Source: Nostoc piscinale CENA21 (GTDB lineage Bacteria; Cyanobacteriota; Cyanobacteriia; Cyanobacteriales; Nostocaceae). Taken from it: a stretch of 64,000 nucleotides of DNA. Location of the stretch: positions 3,749,351 to 3,813,350 of the forward strand of contig NZ_CP012036.1 in the NCBI RefSeq assembly GCF_001298445.1, given 5' to 3'. The notes under the pieces are model-generated. The model made no database searches. It was not told where the DNA came from and saw only the letters and a list, made by a program, of their open reading frames with translations. Position numbers and translations under genes: made by a program. This document shows, one piece after another, positions 8,258-16,522 of this stretch; the first letter of the stretch is position 1, and each line of letters opens with the position of its first letter.

Positions 8258-8701
8258 TTACTTACCAGAGCAGTAGCTATTAATCTCATTCACTATTGCA
8301 CCTTCTTCACTACCACTCTTTTTTAAAGATGCTAGTGAAGCATTTGCGGCTTTGAGATTTTTTTTATCTACAGCAGTAGCAGTATCACGTAAACCTTTGC
8401 TGGTATCCTGATATAGCTTGATAAATCGCCCCTGAAAGCCTTGTAATTTTTCATCTTTAATTTCTAATGCTTTCATTTCATTAGCAAAATTATCAATTTT
8501 ACCTGCAACTTCTGTTAATGCTTTAGAACCTTTTTCTCGTTGCGGATTTTTGCTAAATTCTTGACTTAAGGTTACTGCTTGATTGGCAACTTTGATAATT
8601 TTATTGCATTGAGCAACTTTGCTTTCGCCGCAACCTGTAAATGTAACTGCGATCGCTGCTGTAGTAGAAAGTATAATAGTTCTTTTAACAATACTTTGCA
8701 T
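8258..8701 (-). CDS. putative lipoprotein of unknown function
   Basis: A 147-residue protein with a clear lipoprotein signal: basic start, hydrophobic IILSTTAAIAVTF and lipobox TGC at residue 24. The mature part is mostly helical, with Lys/Ala-rich segments (VANQAVTLSQEFSKNP, LRDTATAVDKKNLKAANASL) and two Cys, one near each end (QCNK and NSYCSGK), that could form a disulfide. Related lipoproteins are widespread in Nostocales without known function. An A8 run inside the gene (8358-8365) reads in frame, unlike the split genes elsewhere in this window. Confidence 0.7.
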   Translation of the reverse strand: MQSIVKRTIILSTTAAIAVTFTGCGESKVAQCNKIIKVANQAVTLSQEFSKNPQREKGSKALTEVAGKIDNFANEMKALEIKDEKLQGFQGRFIKLYQDTSKGLRDTATAVDKKNLKAANASLASLKKSGSEEGAIVNEINSYCSGK

Positions 8702-9202
8702 TTTTTTGGGTCTCCTACATATATCTTAATTTCAGACAAGCGGCAGATAAAGCAAATTAGACACAGCAAACATACTTCTGAAAGCTATAAGTTTTAAATA
8801 ATGATTTAACTTTTGTATCTAACTTACATCTCGCCCTGCTAATTTATACTGCATGTTTCGGAAGATGCGTATTAAAGGTTATTAATTTAACAAAACTTAA
8901 AGTTATACCTCTAGATTGAGCAAAATCACAGGCGATCGCTTGACTATACAAACCTTGTAACTAGTTATTTTGTCAACACTAATGACTAAATTTTTAGATA
9001 GTTTTGAATGAGTTTTGCAAATCTTAATTAATTGAAATGATTTGTTGTATCAAGAAGTACCTTGTTATGAGAATTGCACAGCGACAAATTAAATGGCGTT
9101 GATTTATCTGGTTTTTCGTTTTTTCGGCAAGCTCTAAATAATTGTGTCCACCTACTTATTCGGTTAATCAGTTATGATTCGGTACATCTGTGCAGAAAGA
9201 TA
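8702..9202. other. intergenic region without recognised gene
   Basis: About 500 bases, AT-rich, with one HIP1 site. A weak in-frame upstream extension of the next gene (from 9074) reads through the second half, but its codons do not resemble a signal peptide or domain, so I treat it as non-coding. Confidence 0.5.
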
Positions 9203-9266
9203 AAACTCTTTTTCCTCCTATACCCCAGCCCTGCACCCTGCCCTTTTGCAGTCTTTATGATCAGTC
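9203..9266. repeat. repeat copy left of the secreted-protein gene
   Basis: Sequence AAACTCTT + T/C-rich + CACCCTGCCC + GTCTTTATGATCAGTC. A related copy lies just behind the gene at 11098-11196, starting AAACTCTTCTTCCCCC and ending GTCTTTATGATAAGTC. The left copy contains the probable ATG of the gene. Confidence 0.55.
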
Positions 9267-11092
9267 TTTCACCGAACAAGTTACACCCAGGTTTAGCCTT
9301 TATCATCTGCTTGCTATGTCTGGGCGCTACCCAGCCTAAATCTGAGTCGCAATGGACACCGCAGATGGAAGCTGAGTTTAAAGAACGTTCTCAACAAACG
9401 ATTGCTAAATTTGCTGGTCAGAAATACGGTTCGACTGCCTTTGAGAATGAAAAAAGGTCTTATCCAAAGGCGATGATGGACTTTTTAGCAGGTAATCGAG
9501 AAAAGGCGATCGCTTTTTTACAATCTGAAGACGCTGATCCGCAGCTTCATCAACATACCCTGGGTATTGATTTTTACTCTAGCTTTACTCTCAAAGGTCA
9601 AGTCCGTAAATACTTCTACTTTGGGAAATATCTTGACCCAAGTTATCGTCAGCGTATGAAAAAAGCAATGGCAATTTTGACCGAACAAGACCCATTGACA
9701 CGCAAGTTCAGCACGCCGCGCAAATTTTGGTTGAAATCATCTGATAACTGCAATACTTGGGTAGACTGCCGCAACACCGATAATTTAAAAGGAATGCGGA
9801 ATGTAGCAGTTTATTTATTTGCCCAAGAAACAGGTAACGAAGCCACACGCAAAATTTATAAAGAACGTCTTCGGCGCGATATCCGCACTCTCTACCAAAT
9901 TGGTCAAGGCGAATGGGACTCAGAAAACTACCTGGGACATACCATTACTGGCTATATCAACCTCTATGATTTCGCTCAAGATCCCGAAGCCAAATCTCTG
10001 GCTAAGTCTGCACTTGATTGGTTTTTTGCATCCGGCGCACTGAAATATTGGCGGGGTGGTTTTGGTGGCCCTTCAAAGCGCGACTATGGCGGCGGTAACT
10101 GCGTTTGGTGTGCCTTAGCAACTCATGAATTAGGACTATATTTTGGTGATTCTCCCATCTCAGATCCCAACCCATCCCCAGACGAAGTACACCTGATTAC
10201 CAGCACTTACCGTCCCCCACCAGCAATTGTGGCCTTAGCAAAAAAGCAATTTCCCAAACCAGTGGAACTACTTAATTCCAAACCTACTTACGAAAACTGG
10301 AAACCGGGAAATGATGCTGCACCACAGTTTTATGAAACTCTTTATTTTGGTCAGACATTTCAATTAGGGACATTAGCCCAAGGTTCTGGCGGCGACTGGA
10401 ACGGCTTTAAAATGATGGCGTTTAATTCTGGGCGGGGGGTAGATTATTTTATCGCTTCCACAGGAACAGACCCCACAAAAATTTCTACTGCTTCCATTGG
10501 CAATGAAAACATTGCTCAATATCGTAATTTGGTAATCTGGCTCAATCATCAACCCAAAGCACCATTTCAATTCTTTTTACCTAAATCTGCCTTGGTAGAA
10601 ACTAGCAAGGGCATAACTTTTATTAAATACGAAAAAACATGGCTGGCATTAACACCAATTAATTTAGCTGTGGAAGGAATTAATGCAACAGCAACTCAAA
10701 AAATTCAAAAGCGATATCCTGATGACCAAATTTTGACAGCAACAGGTAATGGCAAAAAATTCACAGGCTTTGCCCTCGAAGTTGGCGAACCAGAAACCCA
10801 CGGTAGCTGGGAGAAATTTCAAAAGTCTGTCATCGCTCAATCTTGCTTAAATCTTCAGCAGATAGATAAAGGAGAAGTGGAATATCAAGGTGTTGTTGGC
10901 AAGGTAAAACTGCAATATCAAGGTGTAAATTTACCGAAAGTTTGGCGTAATGGCAAGCAGCATAATTGGCGACAACATTTTGCTGTTTATCAAAGTGCTG
11001 ATGGTGTTAAAAGTCCAATTTATCAAGGATGGAAATCAGGTAAATTGACAATTAAAGCCGGAGGATATGAGTTTCAAAATCAAAGCAGGTGA
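9257..11092 (+). CDS. large secreted protein, possible alpha/alpha-barrel polysaccharide-active enzyme
   Basis: A 611-residue protein from the ATG at 9257, which gives a plausible signal peptide (LHPGLAFIICLLCLGATQ); a longer frame from 9074 is possible but looks non-coding. The first half is helical, with a Trp/Asn-rich conserved-looking stretch SSDNCNTWVDCRNTDNLKG and then GEWDSENYLGHTITGYINLY. The latter recalls the SEN-H region of heparinase/alginate-lyase-type (alpha/alpha) toroids. It is followed by FASGALKYWRGGFGGPSKRD. The second half is beta-rich (GKGITF..YEKTWLALTP). The arrangement of a helical toroid followed by a beta domain is typical of polysaccharide lyases, but I cannot assign a family. 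It is flanked by related repeats. Confidence 0.6.
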   Translation: MISLSPNKLHPGLAFIICLLCLGATQPKSESQWTPQMEAEFKERSQQTIAKFAGQKYGSTAFENEKRSYPKAMMDFLAGNREKAIAFLQSEDADPQLHQHTLGIDFYSSFTLKGQVRKYFYFGKYLDPSYRQRMKKAMAILTEQDPLTRKFSTPRKFWLKSSDNCNTWVDCRNTDNLKGMRNVAVYLFAQETGNEATRKIYKERLRRDIRTLYQIGQGEWDSENYLGHTITGYINLYDFAQDPEAKSLAKSALDWFFASGALKYWRGGFGGPSKRDYGGGNCVWCALATHELGLYFGDSPISDPNPSPDEVHLITSTYRPPPAIVALAKKQFPKPVELLNSKPTYENWKPGNDAAPQFYETLYFGQTFQLGTLAQGSGGDWNGFKMMAFNSGRGVDYFIASTGTDPTKISTASIGNENIAQYRNLVIWLNHQPKAPFQFFLPKSALVETSKGITFIKYEKTWLALTPINLAVEGINATATQKIQKRYPDDQILTATGNGKKFTGFALEVGEPETHGSWEKFQKSVIAQSCLNLQQIDKGEVEYQGVVGKVKLQYQGVNLPKVWRNGKQHNWRQHFAVYQSADGVKSPIYQGWKSGKLTIKAGGYEFQNQSR

Positions 11093-11097
11093 TAGGA

Positions 11098-11196
11098 CAA
11101 AACTCTTCTTCCCCCTGCTCCCTGCCACGCCAGTCGCTTCAAGTCGGGAAACCCGCCCAACGCGCTGGCTCCCCTGCGGTCTTTATGATAAGTCCT
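11098..11196. repeat. repeat copy right of the secreted-protein gene
   Basis: C-rich repeat containing CCCTGCCACGCCAGTCGCTT and TCGGGAAACCCGCC, a composite known from Nostoc-type spacers, ending GTCTTTATGATAAGTC. It partly matches 9203-9266, in the same orientation. Confidence 0.5.
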
Positions 11197-11214
11197 TTAG
11201 CAGATACGATATTA

Positions 11215-11979
11215 CTACTGCACCGTATAACCCCCATCTATCACCAGGGATGTTGCTGTAATATATGAGGCTTTGTCAGAAGCAAGGAATAAAATAGCTT
11301 GAGCTACTTCTTGGGGTTCTCCTAAACGCTGTACTGGAATTGTCGCCGCGAGTTGATTAATTGCTTCTTCTTTTGTCACACCTTGCCAATCAGCAAATTG
11401 TTGTATCTGTAATGTATTAATTACACCTGGACAAACACAATTAACTCGAATATTTTCCGTTGCTAAGTCACGCGCCAAACTGCGGGTTAATTGTACAACT
11501 GCGCCTTTGGTAGTGTTATACAATGCAAAATTGGGAAAGGCAATCAAAGCCGCTATAGATGCAACGTTGACAATAGCACCACCACCACGCTGACGTATAT
11601 GAGGAATGGCATATTTAGCACAAAAAGCATAGCCTTTAACATTAGTTCCGAAGACTTTATCCCAATCAAAGTTGCAAGCCTTTTCTAGAGAACCAATTGC
11701 TAAAATTCCGGCATTCGCAACTAAGATATCTATGCTTTGCCATTGATTCACAACACTTGCAATCCAATTCTGTACCTGATTTTCATCGCTCACATCGCAA
11801 GTATGAAAAATGGCTTCTCCACCATTATTTTTGATTTCTTCCAGCAGAGATAAACCACCAGTGGTATCAATATCAGCGATCGCTACTTTAGCACCCTCAG
11901 CAGCAAACAGTTTAGCCGTGGCTCGACCAATACCAGAACTACCCCCAGTCACTAAAGCAACTTTATTTGCTAATTCCAT
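11215..11979 (-). CDS. SDR family NAD(P)-dependent oxidoreductase
   Basis: A 254-residue classical short-chain dehydrogenase. The cofactor motif TGGSSGIGRATAKLF is at residues 11-25, with an Asp-Ile-Asp after beta-2 (IADIDTT) favouring NAD over NADP. Next come the structural LVANAGIL and the catalytic set: Ser in VNVASIAAL, Tyr and Lys in YNTTKGAV. The C-terminal ITATSLVIDGGYTVQ is the usual family ending. The substrate is unknown; the family covers 3-oxoacyl-ACP reductases, sugar and sterol dehydrogenases. It lies upstream of nothing obvious in the pathway, with histidine decarboxylase next on the same strand. Confidence 0.9.
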   Translation of the reverse strand: MELANKVALVTGGSSGIGRATAKLFAAEGAKVAIADIDTTGGLSLLEEIKNNGGEAIFHTCDVSDENQVQNWIASVVNQWQSIDILVANAGILAIGSLEKACNFDWDKVFGTNVKGYAFCAKYAIPHIRQRGGGAIVNVASIAALIAFPNFALYNTTKGAVVQLTRSLARDLATENIRVNCVCPGVINTLQIQQFADWQGVTKEEAINQLAATIPVQRLGEPQEVAQAILFLASDKASYITATSLVIDGGYTVQ

Positions 11980-12066
11980 AAATTATTAATCCTTGTTGGT
12001 ATAAGGGTGTAGGTGTCCAAAACCCTCACACCCATTCTTAACGATCAGTTTTTCAACAACCCCTAA

Positions 12067-13218
12067 TTAAGAAAGCACTGGTTGTAGGTGTAAATATTCA
12101 GATTCTGGGAATAATCCTTCTTGGAAGACAAGCTCATTCACGAAAGTATCAATTTTGTGGCGGTCTATATTTTGCATGACTATCAGATGTGCCAAATTAT
12201 CCATAGTTGCCAATTGCCATTTTTTAATTAACATTTGGCTTGGCTTTTGAAACACAACAGTATTCGAGAATTTATTCAGCATACAAGGATATTCTCGCAA
12301 TTGAAGTTGCTGGAATAAATATTGGGCATTTTGAATACATATTTTTGCTTCTTTGGCGAATCCTTCATAACCTCTGGTTTTCAGCGCATACCAAATAATT
12401 AGAGGAGTATGACCATTGCGAGAACCAAGAATAGTAGTATCTTTAGAACCGATATATTCAATCATAGTTTCTACTTTTTCTACCCACTTTTTCTTGGTTA
12501 AGACTACACCACAAGGTAGGGGTGAACCAATAAATTTACCAGAAATAGCAATACTATCTATTGGTCTTTGAAAGTTAATTTGGGGTGCATTCTCTAAAAA
12601 GGGTAAAATCATCCCCGAAAGTGCCGCATCACAATGAATGTAGTAATCTTTAACTTGATATTGCTTGAGAATTTCTAAAACTTTGTCTAGGTCATCAATT
12701 GCGCCTTTAACGGTAGTGCCAATATTCAAGTTAATAATTACTGGGCGCTGGGAGTTTTGCTGAATTGCTTGGGATAAATGTTGATAATTTATCTCCCCAT
12801 TAATTTGGGAATTAATTACTTGATGCTGCATCCCAAACAGTCTAGCAGCTTTGGCGATAGAGTAATGAGAATCTTGAGATGAATAGAGAATACCATCGGG
12901 ATAAATTTCCCTGGCTAATAGCATTCCATATAAATTACCCTCTGTTCCACCAGCAGTTACATAGCCCCAAGACTCATTTTCAGGAATTTTATATAGTTGA
13001 GTAAAAAATGATAGAACTTCTTGTTCAAATTTGCGAGAATGCAGACCAAAATCTGGTTCTACATAAGGGTCGCCAGCATTATTTAATAAAAAATTAAAGA
13101 ATTTTGTTAGATAAGTAAAATCACAACTTAAATTATATGGATAACCTGCATGAAATTGCGATCGCTGTTCTATTTGCTGCCAAAAAAGTGCTAACTCTTT
13201 GCTCACAGTATCTAACAT
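12067..13218 (-). CDS. hdc: pyridoxal-phosphate dependent histidine decarboxylase-like protein
   Basis: A 383-residue group II decarboxylase predicted to convert histidine to histamine. PLP-binding features are visible: TAGGTEGNLYGM (residues about 86-97), SQDSHYSIAKAARLF with the stacking His, and YIHCDAALSGM with the pyridine-N Asp. The PLP lysine sits in AISGKFIGSPLPCG (Lys228). In this family the lysine is normally preceded by His (SGHK); here the His codon is missing in frame, which may reduce or change activity. The C-terminal part (YIGSKDTTILGSRNGHTPL) is well conserved. Substrate could also be another amino acid. Length is normal. Confidence 0.8.
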   Translation of the reverse strand: MLDTVSKELALFWQQIEQRSQFHAGYPYNLSCDFTYLTKFFNFLLNNAGDPYVEPDFGLHSRKFEQEVLSFFTQLYKIPENESWGYVTAGGTEGNLYGMLLAREIYPDGILYSSQDSHYSIAKAARLFGMQHQVINSQINGEINYQHLSQAIQQNSQRPVIINLNIGTTVKGAIDDLDKVLEILKQYQVKDYYIHCDAALSGMILPFLENAPQINFQRPIDSIAISGKFIGSPLPCGVVLTKKKWVEKVETMIEYIGSKDTTILGSRNGHTPLIIWYALKTRGYEGFAKEAKICIQNAQYLFQQLQLREYPCMLNKFSNTVVFQKPSQMLIKKWQLATMDNLAHLIVMQNIDRHKIDTFVNELVFQEGLFPESEYLHLQPVLS

Positions 13219-13830
13219 ATTTCTTGATTGCTTCTATTTTTAGTTCACGCAAGTTTTACACTGAATACCAAGTGTTGATTCAATATTTTCAGATTTTCTT
13301 AATAACTATATTATTGCAATTAAAGATTCTATAAAGCAGTGATTATACGGAGAAGATTTAGGGAAAATATTTGGATTAATCAAGTTTGACCTAATATATA
13401 TATTTGCATTATGTCCTGCGATGAAAATAGAAGTTTCGCTCAGGCATAATATCAAGATTTAACGGGATTTCTATAAGAAGTTTTACCGAATTATTCAAAT
13501 AGGCTTGTTGAAGATTCAGCATAATTACAGACAATTTTTAGTTAATACTTAAAAGGAAATACTAAGTTGCTAAATATACTTTATTTACGGAATATCGAAA
13601 AATTACGGGCAGTTTTCGCCAAATTATAGGCAATTAGCGATCGCACCTAGTTAAATATATGGAAAAGGCTCAGAGTCTAAGAGATGATTTATGAAGTGAA
13701 CTTTAAAATTGTTGTGGACTGACGCGACTAGAATTTGGCATTAAAGCTTGAATGAAATTAACCGCAGATGGACGCGGATAGAATTTCGTTTATTCCACTA
13801 CTTTAGCTATCGTTTCAGGAAGTCCCATAA
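13219..13830. other. intergenic region upstream of Crp remnant
   Basis: About 610 bases with no intact gene. It holds HIP1-like sites and AACCGCAGATGGACGCGG, a variant of a dispersed spacer repeat (about 13760). It presumably includes the divergent hdc promoter and the scar left by loss of the regulator's N-terminal domain. Confidence 0.45.
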
Positions 13831-14025
13831 CGGTTGCTGAATTATTTAATCAAGTTAAGCGATCGCAATGGTAAAACTGATGTCGTAGAACTCGATTTAC
13901 CTAAAGCCCAATTGGCTGCACTTTTAGGTACAATTCCCGAAACTCTCTCCCGCGCCTTTTATAAACTTTCTCAAGCAGGAATGATTGAAATGAACGGGAC
14001 ACAAATTCGCTTACATCGCAATTAG
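13831..14025 (+). pseudogene. Crp/Fnr-type regulator remnant, C-terminal HTH only
   Basis: About 64 residues, RLLNYLIKLSDRNGKTD and then VVELDLPKAQLAALLGTIPE, TLSRAFYKLSQAGMIE. This is the winged HTH of a Crp/Fnr regulator, including the recognition helix PETLSRAFYKL. An in-frame TAA stands immediately before it and the cyclic-nucleotide-binding domain is absent, so it is a 5'-truncated gene. Intact relatives are about 220-240 residues. Confidence 0.7.
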
Positions 14026-14028
14026 TTG

Positions 14029-14053
14029 GAACCCCGACTCAACAGCCGGGGTT
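14029..14053 (+). terminator. stem-loop after Crp remnant
   Basis: AACCCCG ... CGGGGTT hairpin around an ACTCAACAGC loop, followed by GTGGTTTTAGG. The T tract is weak; it would end rightward transcription of the Crp remnant. Confidence 0.5.
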
Positions 14054-14064
14054 GTGGTTTTAGG

Positions 14065-14328
14065 TTATGCAATTAAAATTTGACGAATTAATATACTCAT
14101 CACTTCCCCAGAGTTGGCTGTGGGTAGTAATGGACTCCAGTCACCAACACTTGCATAACCAACTGCTTGCAAACGGTAAATTGAGCTAGTCACCGCTTTG
14201 GGGGAACCAATCAATAAATGTTTAACTGGTTCTCTGGTAGGAAATACAGCAGATTGCTTGAGTGTGGGAATCTCAAAACTTTCGCTGGGTAAATACTGTT
14301 GAGTAAAATTTTGTACTTGTGTAATCAT
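14065..14328 (-). CDS. conserved hypothetical cyanobacterial protein
   Basis: An 87-residue protein with no catalytic motif. The central part KHLLIGSPKAVTSSIYRLQA then VGYASVGDWSPLLPT and the tail SGEVMSILIRQIL look conserved and soluble. Small proteins of this kind occur in Nostocales without assigned function. Its promoter region carries a long HIP1-containing inverted repeat (14356-14398). ATG and absence of overlap with neighbours make the start plausible. Confidence 0.6.
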   Translation of the reverse strand: MITQVQNFTQQYLPSESFEIPTLKQSAVFPTREPVKHLLIGSPKAVTSSIYRLQAVGYASVGDWSPLLPTANSGEVMSILIRQILIA

Positions 14329-14355
14329 GGTAGTTGAATCCTGTTGTGGGTTTCA

Positions 14356-14398
14356 AGAAAGGCGATCGCAGACTCTTGCCGGAGGCGATCGCCTTTCT
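14356..14398. repeat. inverted repeat with HIP1 sites
   Basis: AGAAAGGCGATCGC (14356-14369) and its exact complement GCGATCGCCTTTCT (14385-14398) flank a 15-base loop. Both arms contain the HIP1 octamer. It lies 5' of the 87-residue gene on the minus strand. Confidence 0.8.
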
Positions 14399-14468
14399 CA
14401 TGCTTTTATGTTAAAGTATAATTTTATACTAGTCAACTACTAATTTAAAAATATTTGCAATCAAAAAA

Positions 14469-14496
14469 ATCCCCGACTTTTATAAAAAGTCGGGGA
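14469..14496 (-). terminator. strong intrinsic terminator (usable in both directions)
   Basis: CCCCGACTTTT/AAAAGTCGGGG stem with a 3-4 base loop. On the minus strand it is followed by ATTTTTTTGA, on the plus strand by ATCTAATTTTTTAG. It stands about 50 bases after the stop of the minus-strand Rpn remnant and would terminate it. Confidence 0.8.
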
Positions 14497-14543
14497 TCTA
14501 ATTTTTTAGTTAACTATTTGTAGCGAGCGATCGCATAATTTTT

Positions 14544-14822
14544 TTAACTAGACACAGAGAGATTAGCTAAATAATTCACCAAATCATTTTGACTAGTAAA
14601 ATCTAACAACGCCTCAGCTAAATCTTCCAGCTGATTAATGGATAAAGTTTGAATTTGTTGTTCTGTCTGTAGTTCAACTGCACCAAAGCGGCGTGTTAAC
14701 AGACGCAAGATTAATCCCAGCGCCTCTTGTCTTTTTCCTCTTGCTTCTCCTTGTTGTAATCCCTTTTGCAAAATATCTTGGTAAATTACAGACTCTTGCA
14801 TAATTTCCTCGCTGATTTGCAC
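14544..14822 (-). pseudogene. Rpn/PD-(D/E)XK nuclease C-terminal remnant (DUF4351)
   Basis: 92 residues, with IYQDILQKGLQQGEARGKRQ followed by EALGLILRLLTRRFGAVELQ and a SINQLEDLAEALLDF end. This is the DUF4351 tail that follows the PD-(D/E)XK nuclease domain in Rpn-type recombination-promoting nucleases, abundant and mobile in cyanobacteria. The catalytic N-terminal domain (about 200 residues) is missing, so it is probably a leftover, though small stand-alone tails are sometimes annotated as genes. A second remnant of the same family lies at 25407-25778. Confidence 0.65.
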
Positions 14823-14974
14823 TTATAACGATCGCCTCCACAATTTACCATAGCGATCGCCTAAGCAAATGTCAGTAAAAGCTTGTAGAGAGGCGATCGC
14901 TTTAAATTGCAAATTACTATTAATTCACTATTGCCTAGAGCCGGGAGTGCTAAAATCAAAGACCAAAACTTGTT

Positions 14975-15730
14975 TTAGCTGTACCATGATTCTTCGGGGG
15001 ATTTGTCGCTAAACAAACCCAAAACTGGGCCGAGAACAGCCCCAAAGATAAACCCGCCAGCGTGCGCCCAGTAAGCAATACCGCCGCTTTCCATCCCAAT
15101 ATTAGTAGGTGCTTCTAAACTAGCAAATCCGTAGAAAGATTGTTGGAGAAACCAAAATCCTAAAAAGAAATAGGCGGGAACTCGGAAAGTTGGGAAGAAA
15201 ATACCTAAAGGTACAACACCAAGAATTTCGGCTTTAGGGAACCGGAGAATATATGCGCCCATAACTCCTGCGATCGCACCACTAGCCCCCAAAGATGGAA
15301 TGTTAGAATCTTGAGAGAAATACCACTGAGTCAAAGACGCTAACACACCACAAGCTAAATAAAACAATAAATATTTGGCATGGCCTAATTTATCTTCAAC
15401 GTTGTTACCAAATATCCACAGAAACAACATATTCCCAGCCAAGTGCAGTAAGCCACCATGCAAAAATTGTGAGGTGATTAAAGTGGCCCACTCTGGTACT
15501 GGTTGATGCAAAGACACCCCAGCAAAGCTTAAACTCAGTTCACGGGGAACTACAGCCGCTAAGTGGAAAAAGCTATCTAATGCTTGGGGTGGAAGACTAC
15601 TTTCATAGATAAATGCCAGAACATTAGCAGCAATTAAGCCATAAGTTACATAAGGGGTAATTTGTGTAGGATTATTATCTTTAAGGGGAACCACGGGCGT
15701 TTTTCCTAATTTTTGAGAAACCAGCTCCAA
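14975..15730 (-). CDS. rhomboid family intramembrane serine protease
   Basis: A 251-residue polytopic membrane protein with about six hydrophobic segments. The catalytic Ser is in SLGASGAIAGVMGAY (about residue 148) and the catalytic His in IAYWAHAGGFIFGAVLG (about residue 228). The structural HLAGNMLFLWIFGNNVED loop between segments 1 and 3 is also typical. It cleaves transmembrane substrates within the bilayer; the substrate is unknown. The 70 N-terminal residues contain the first segment (VTYGLIAANVLAFIYE). A bacterial-type rhomboid of normal length. Confidence 0.92.
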   Translation of the reverse strand: MELVSQKLGKTPVVPLKDNNPTQITPYVTYGLIAANVLAFIYESSLPPQALDSFFHLAAVVPRELSLSFAGVSLHQPVPEWATLITSQFLHGGLLHLAGNMLFLWIFGNNVEDKLGHAKYLLFYLACGVLASLTQWYFSQDSNIPSLGASGAIAGVMGAYILRFPKAEILGVVPLGIFFPTFRVPAYFFLGFWFLQQSFYGFASLEAPTNIGMESGGIAYWAHAGGFIFGAVLGPVLGLFSDKSPEESWYS

Positions 15731-15779
15731 ATTACCGAATATTGCTAGTTATTTCTTCTACCTCTTGGCTGGGATATTA

Positions 15780-15880
15780 ATTAGGACTGACACACAAGGG
15801 TTATTTGTTAAGAATGGGTGTAAGGGTGTGAGGGTGAAGGGGTGTAAGAGTTTTGAATATCTACGCCCTTTATCCTCCTC
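15780..15880. repeat. GGGTGTAAGGGTG-type spacer repeat
   Basis: GAATGGGTGTAAGGGTGTGA and following G-rich units. The same element occurs inverted or direct at about 12003-12040, 33207-33245 and 394-440 (CCCCTACACCC). It is a dispersed spacer repeat, not coding. Confidence 0.6.
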
Positions 15881-15896
15881 CAAACCTTTGATGTTT

Positions 15897-16382
15897 TCAC
15901 TTATCATCTGCAATAAATGTACACTCAGAGTACACTGCTGCTTGACCACAATAATGATGTTGCTCATCCACTAGATTCCACAGGATGCCATCTTGGATAT
16001 AAAAACGTTTACCTGTGCTGGTAATGCGGATACCAGAAAAATGGCAAAAGCCTTTAGCAGTTGCTTCTGATAATAGGCGATCGCGTTCTGCTTGTGCTAT
16101 CTCTTCAGCAGTTTTGCGAGAAGGCGTTTGGATAAATTCTTCCCAAGTCAATTCCCATTGTGCTAAAGCCTGACGATTACCGTAATTAAATATTGGATCT
16201 GCTTCTGTACCATGAGAAACCAAGACAAAAGGTGCTTCAAATAGCGCCTGTGCAATTTCCTTGGGTGAATCACTCTCATCCAGCAAAGAATTCCCTGTCC
16301 AATACTGAAAACTCTTGAGGATGCGTTGGCTGTGGTGAATGATGACTTCTTGTTCCCAAGGAAAGGCGATCGCATTGCCCAT
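15897..16382 (-). CDS. MEKHLA domain-containing protein
   Basis: A 161-residue protein that is essentially one MEKHLA domain, a PAS-like fold named from plant HD-ZIP III regulators and found alone in cyanobacteria. Evidence is the run HHSQRILKSFQYWTGNSLLD, then LVSHGTEADPIFNYGNRQAL, LAQWELTWEEFIQTPSR and KGFCHFSGIRITSTGKRF with IWNLVDEQHHYCGQAAVY. It is thought to sense light, redox or a small ligand, but function is not established. The ATG gives MGNAIAFPWEQEV, the normal start of the family. Confidence 0.88.
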   Translation of the reverse strand: MGNAIAFPWEQEVIIHHSQRILKSFQYWTGNSLLDESDSPKEIAQALFEAPFVLVSHGTEADPIFNYGNRQALAQWELTWEEFIQTPSRKTAEEIAQAERDRLLSEATAKGFCHFSGIRITSTGKRFYIQDGILWNLVDEQHHYCGQAAVYSECTFIADDK

Positions 16383-16522
16383 AAAAAGCGAAAATAAAAT
16401 CTTCAGAATTTAGTATGTCAAAATTTGCTACTTATTGACTCAAATTTCAGCGCCATAAGGATTGACGATGTATTACTTCGGCTGAAATGATGCAAATTAA
16501 AGCACGTTATTTTAACTAATCC

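Noticed and set aside
9074..9256. 61-codon N-terminal extension of the large secreted protein
   Set aside because: Sequence is not signal-like and runs through the spacer repeat; the ATG at 9257 gives a signal peptide.
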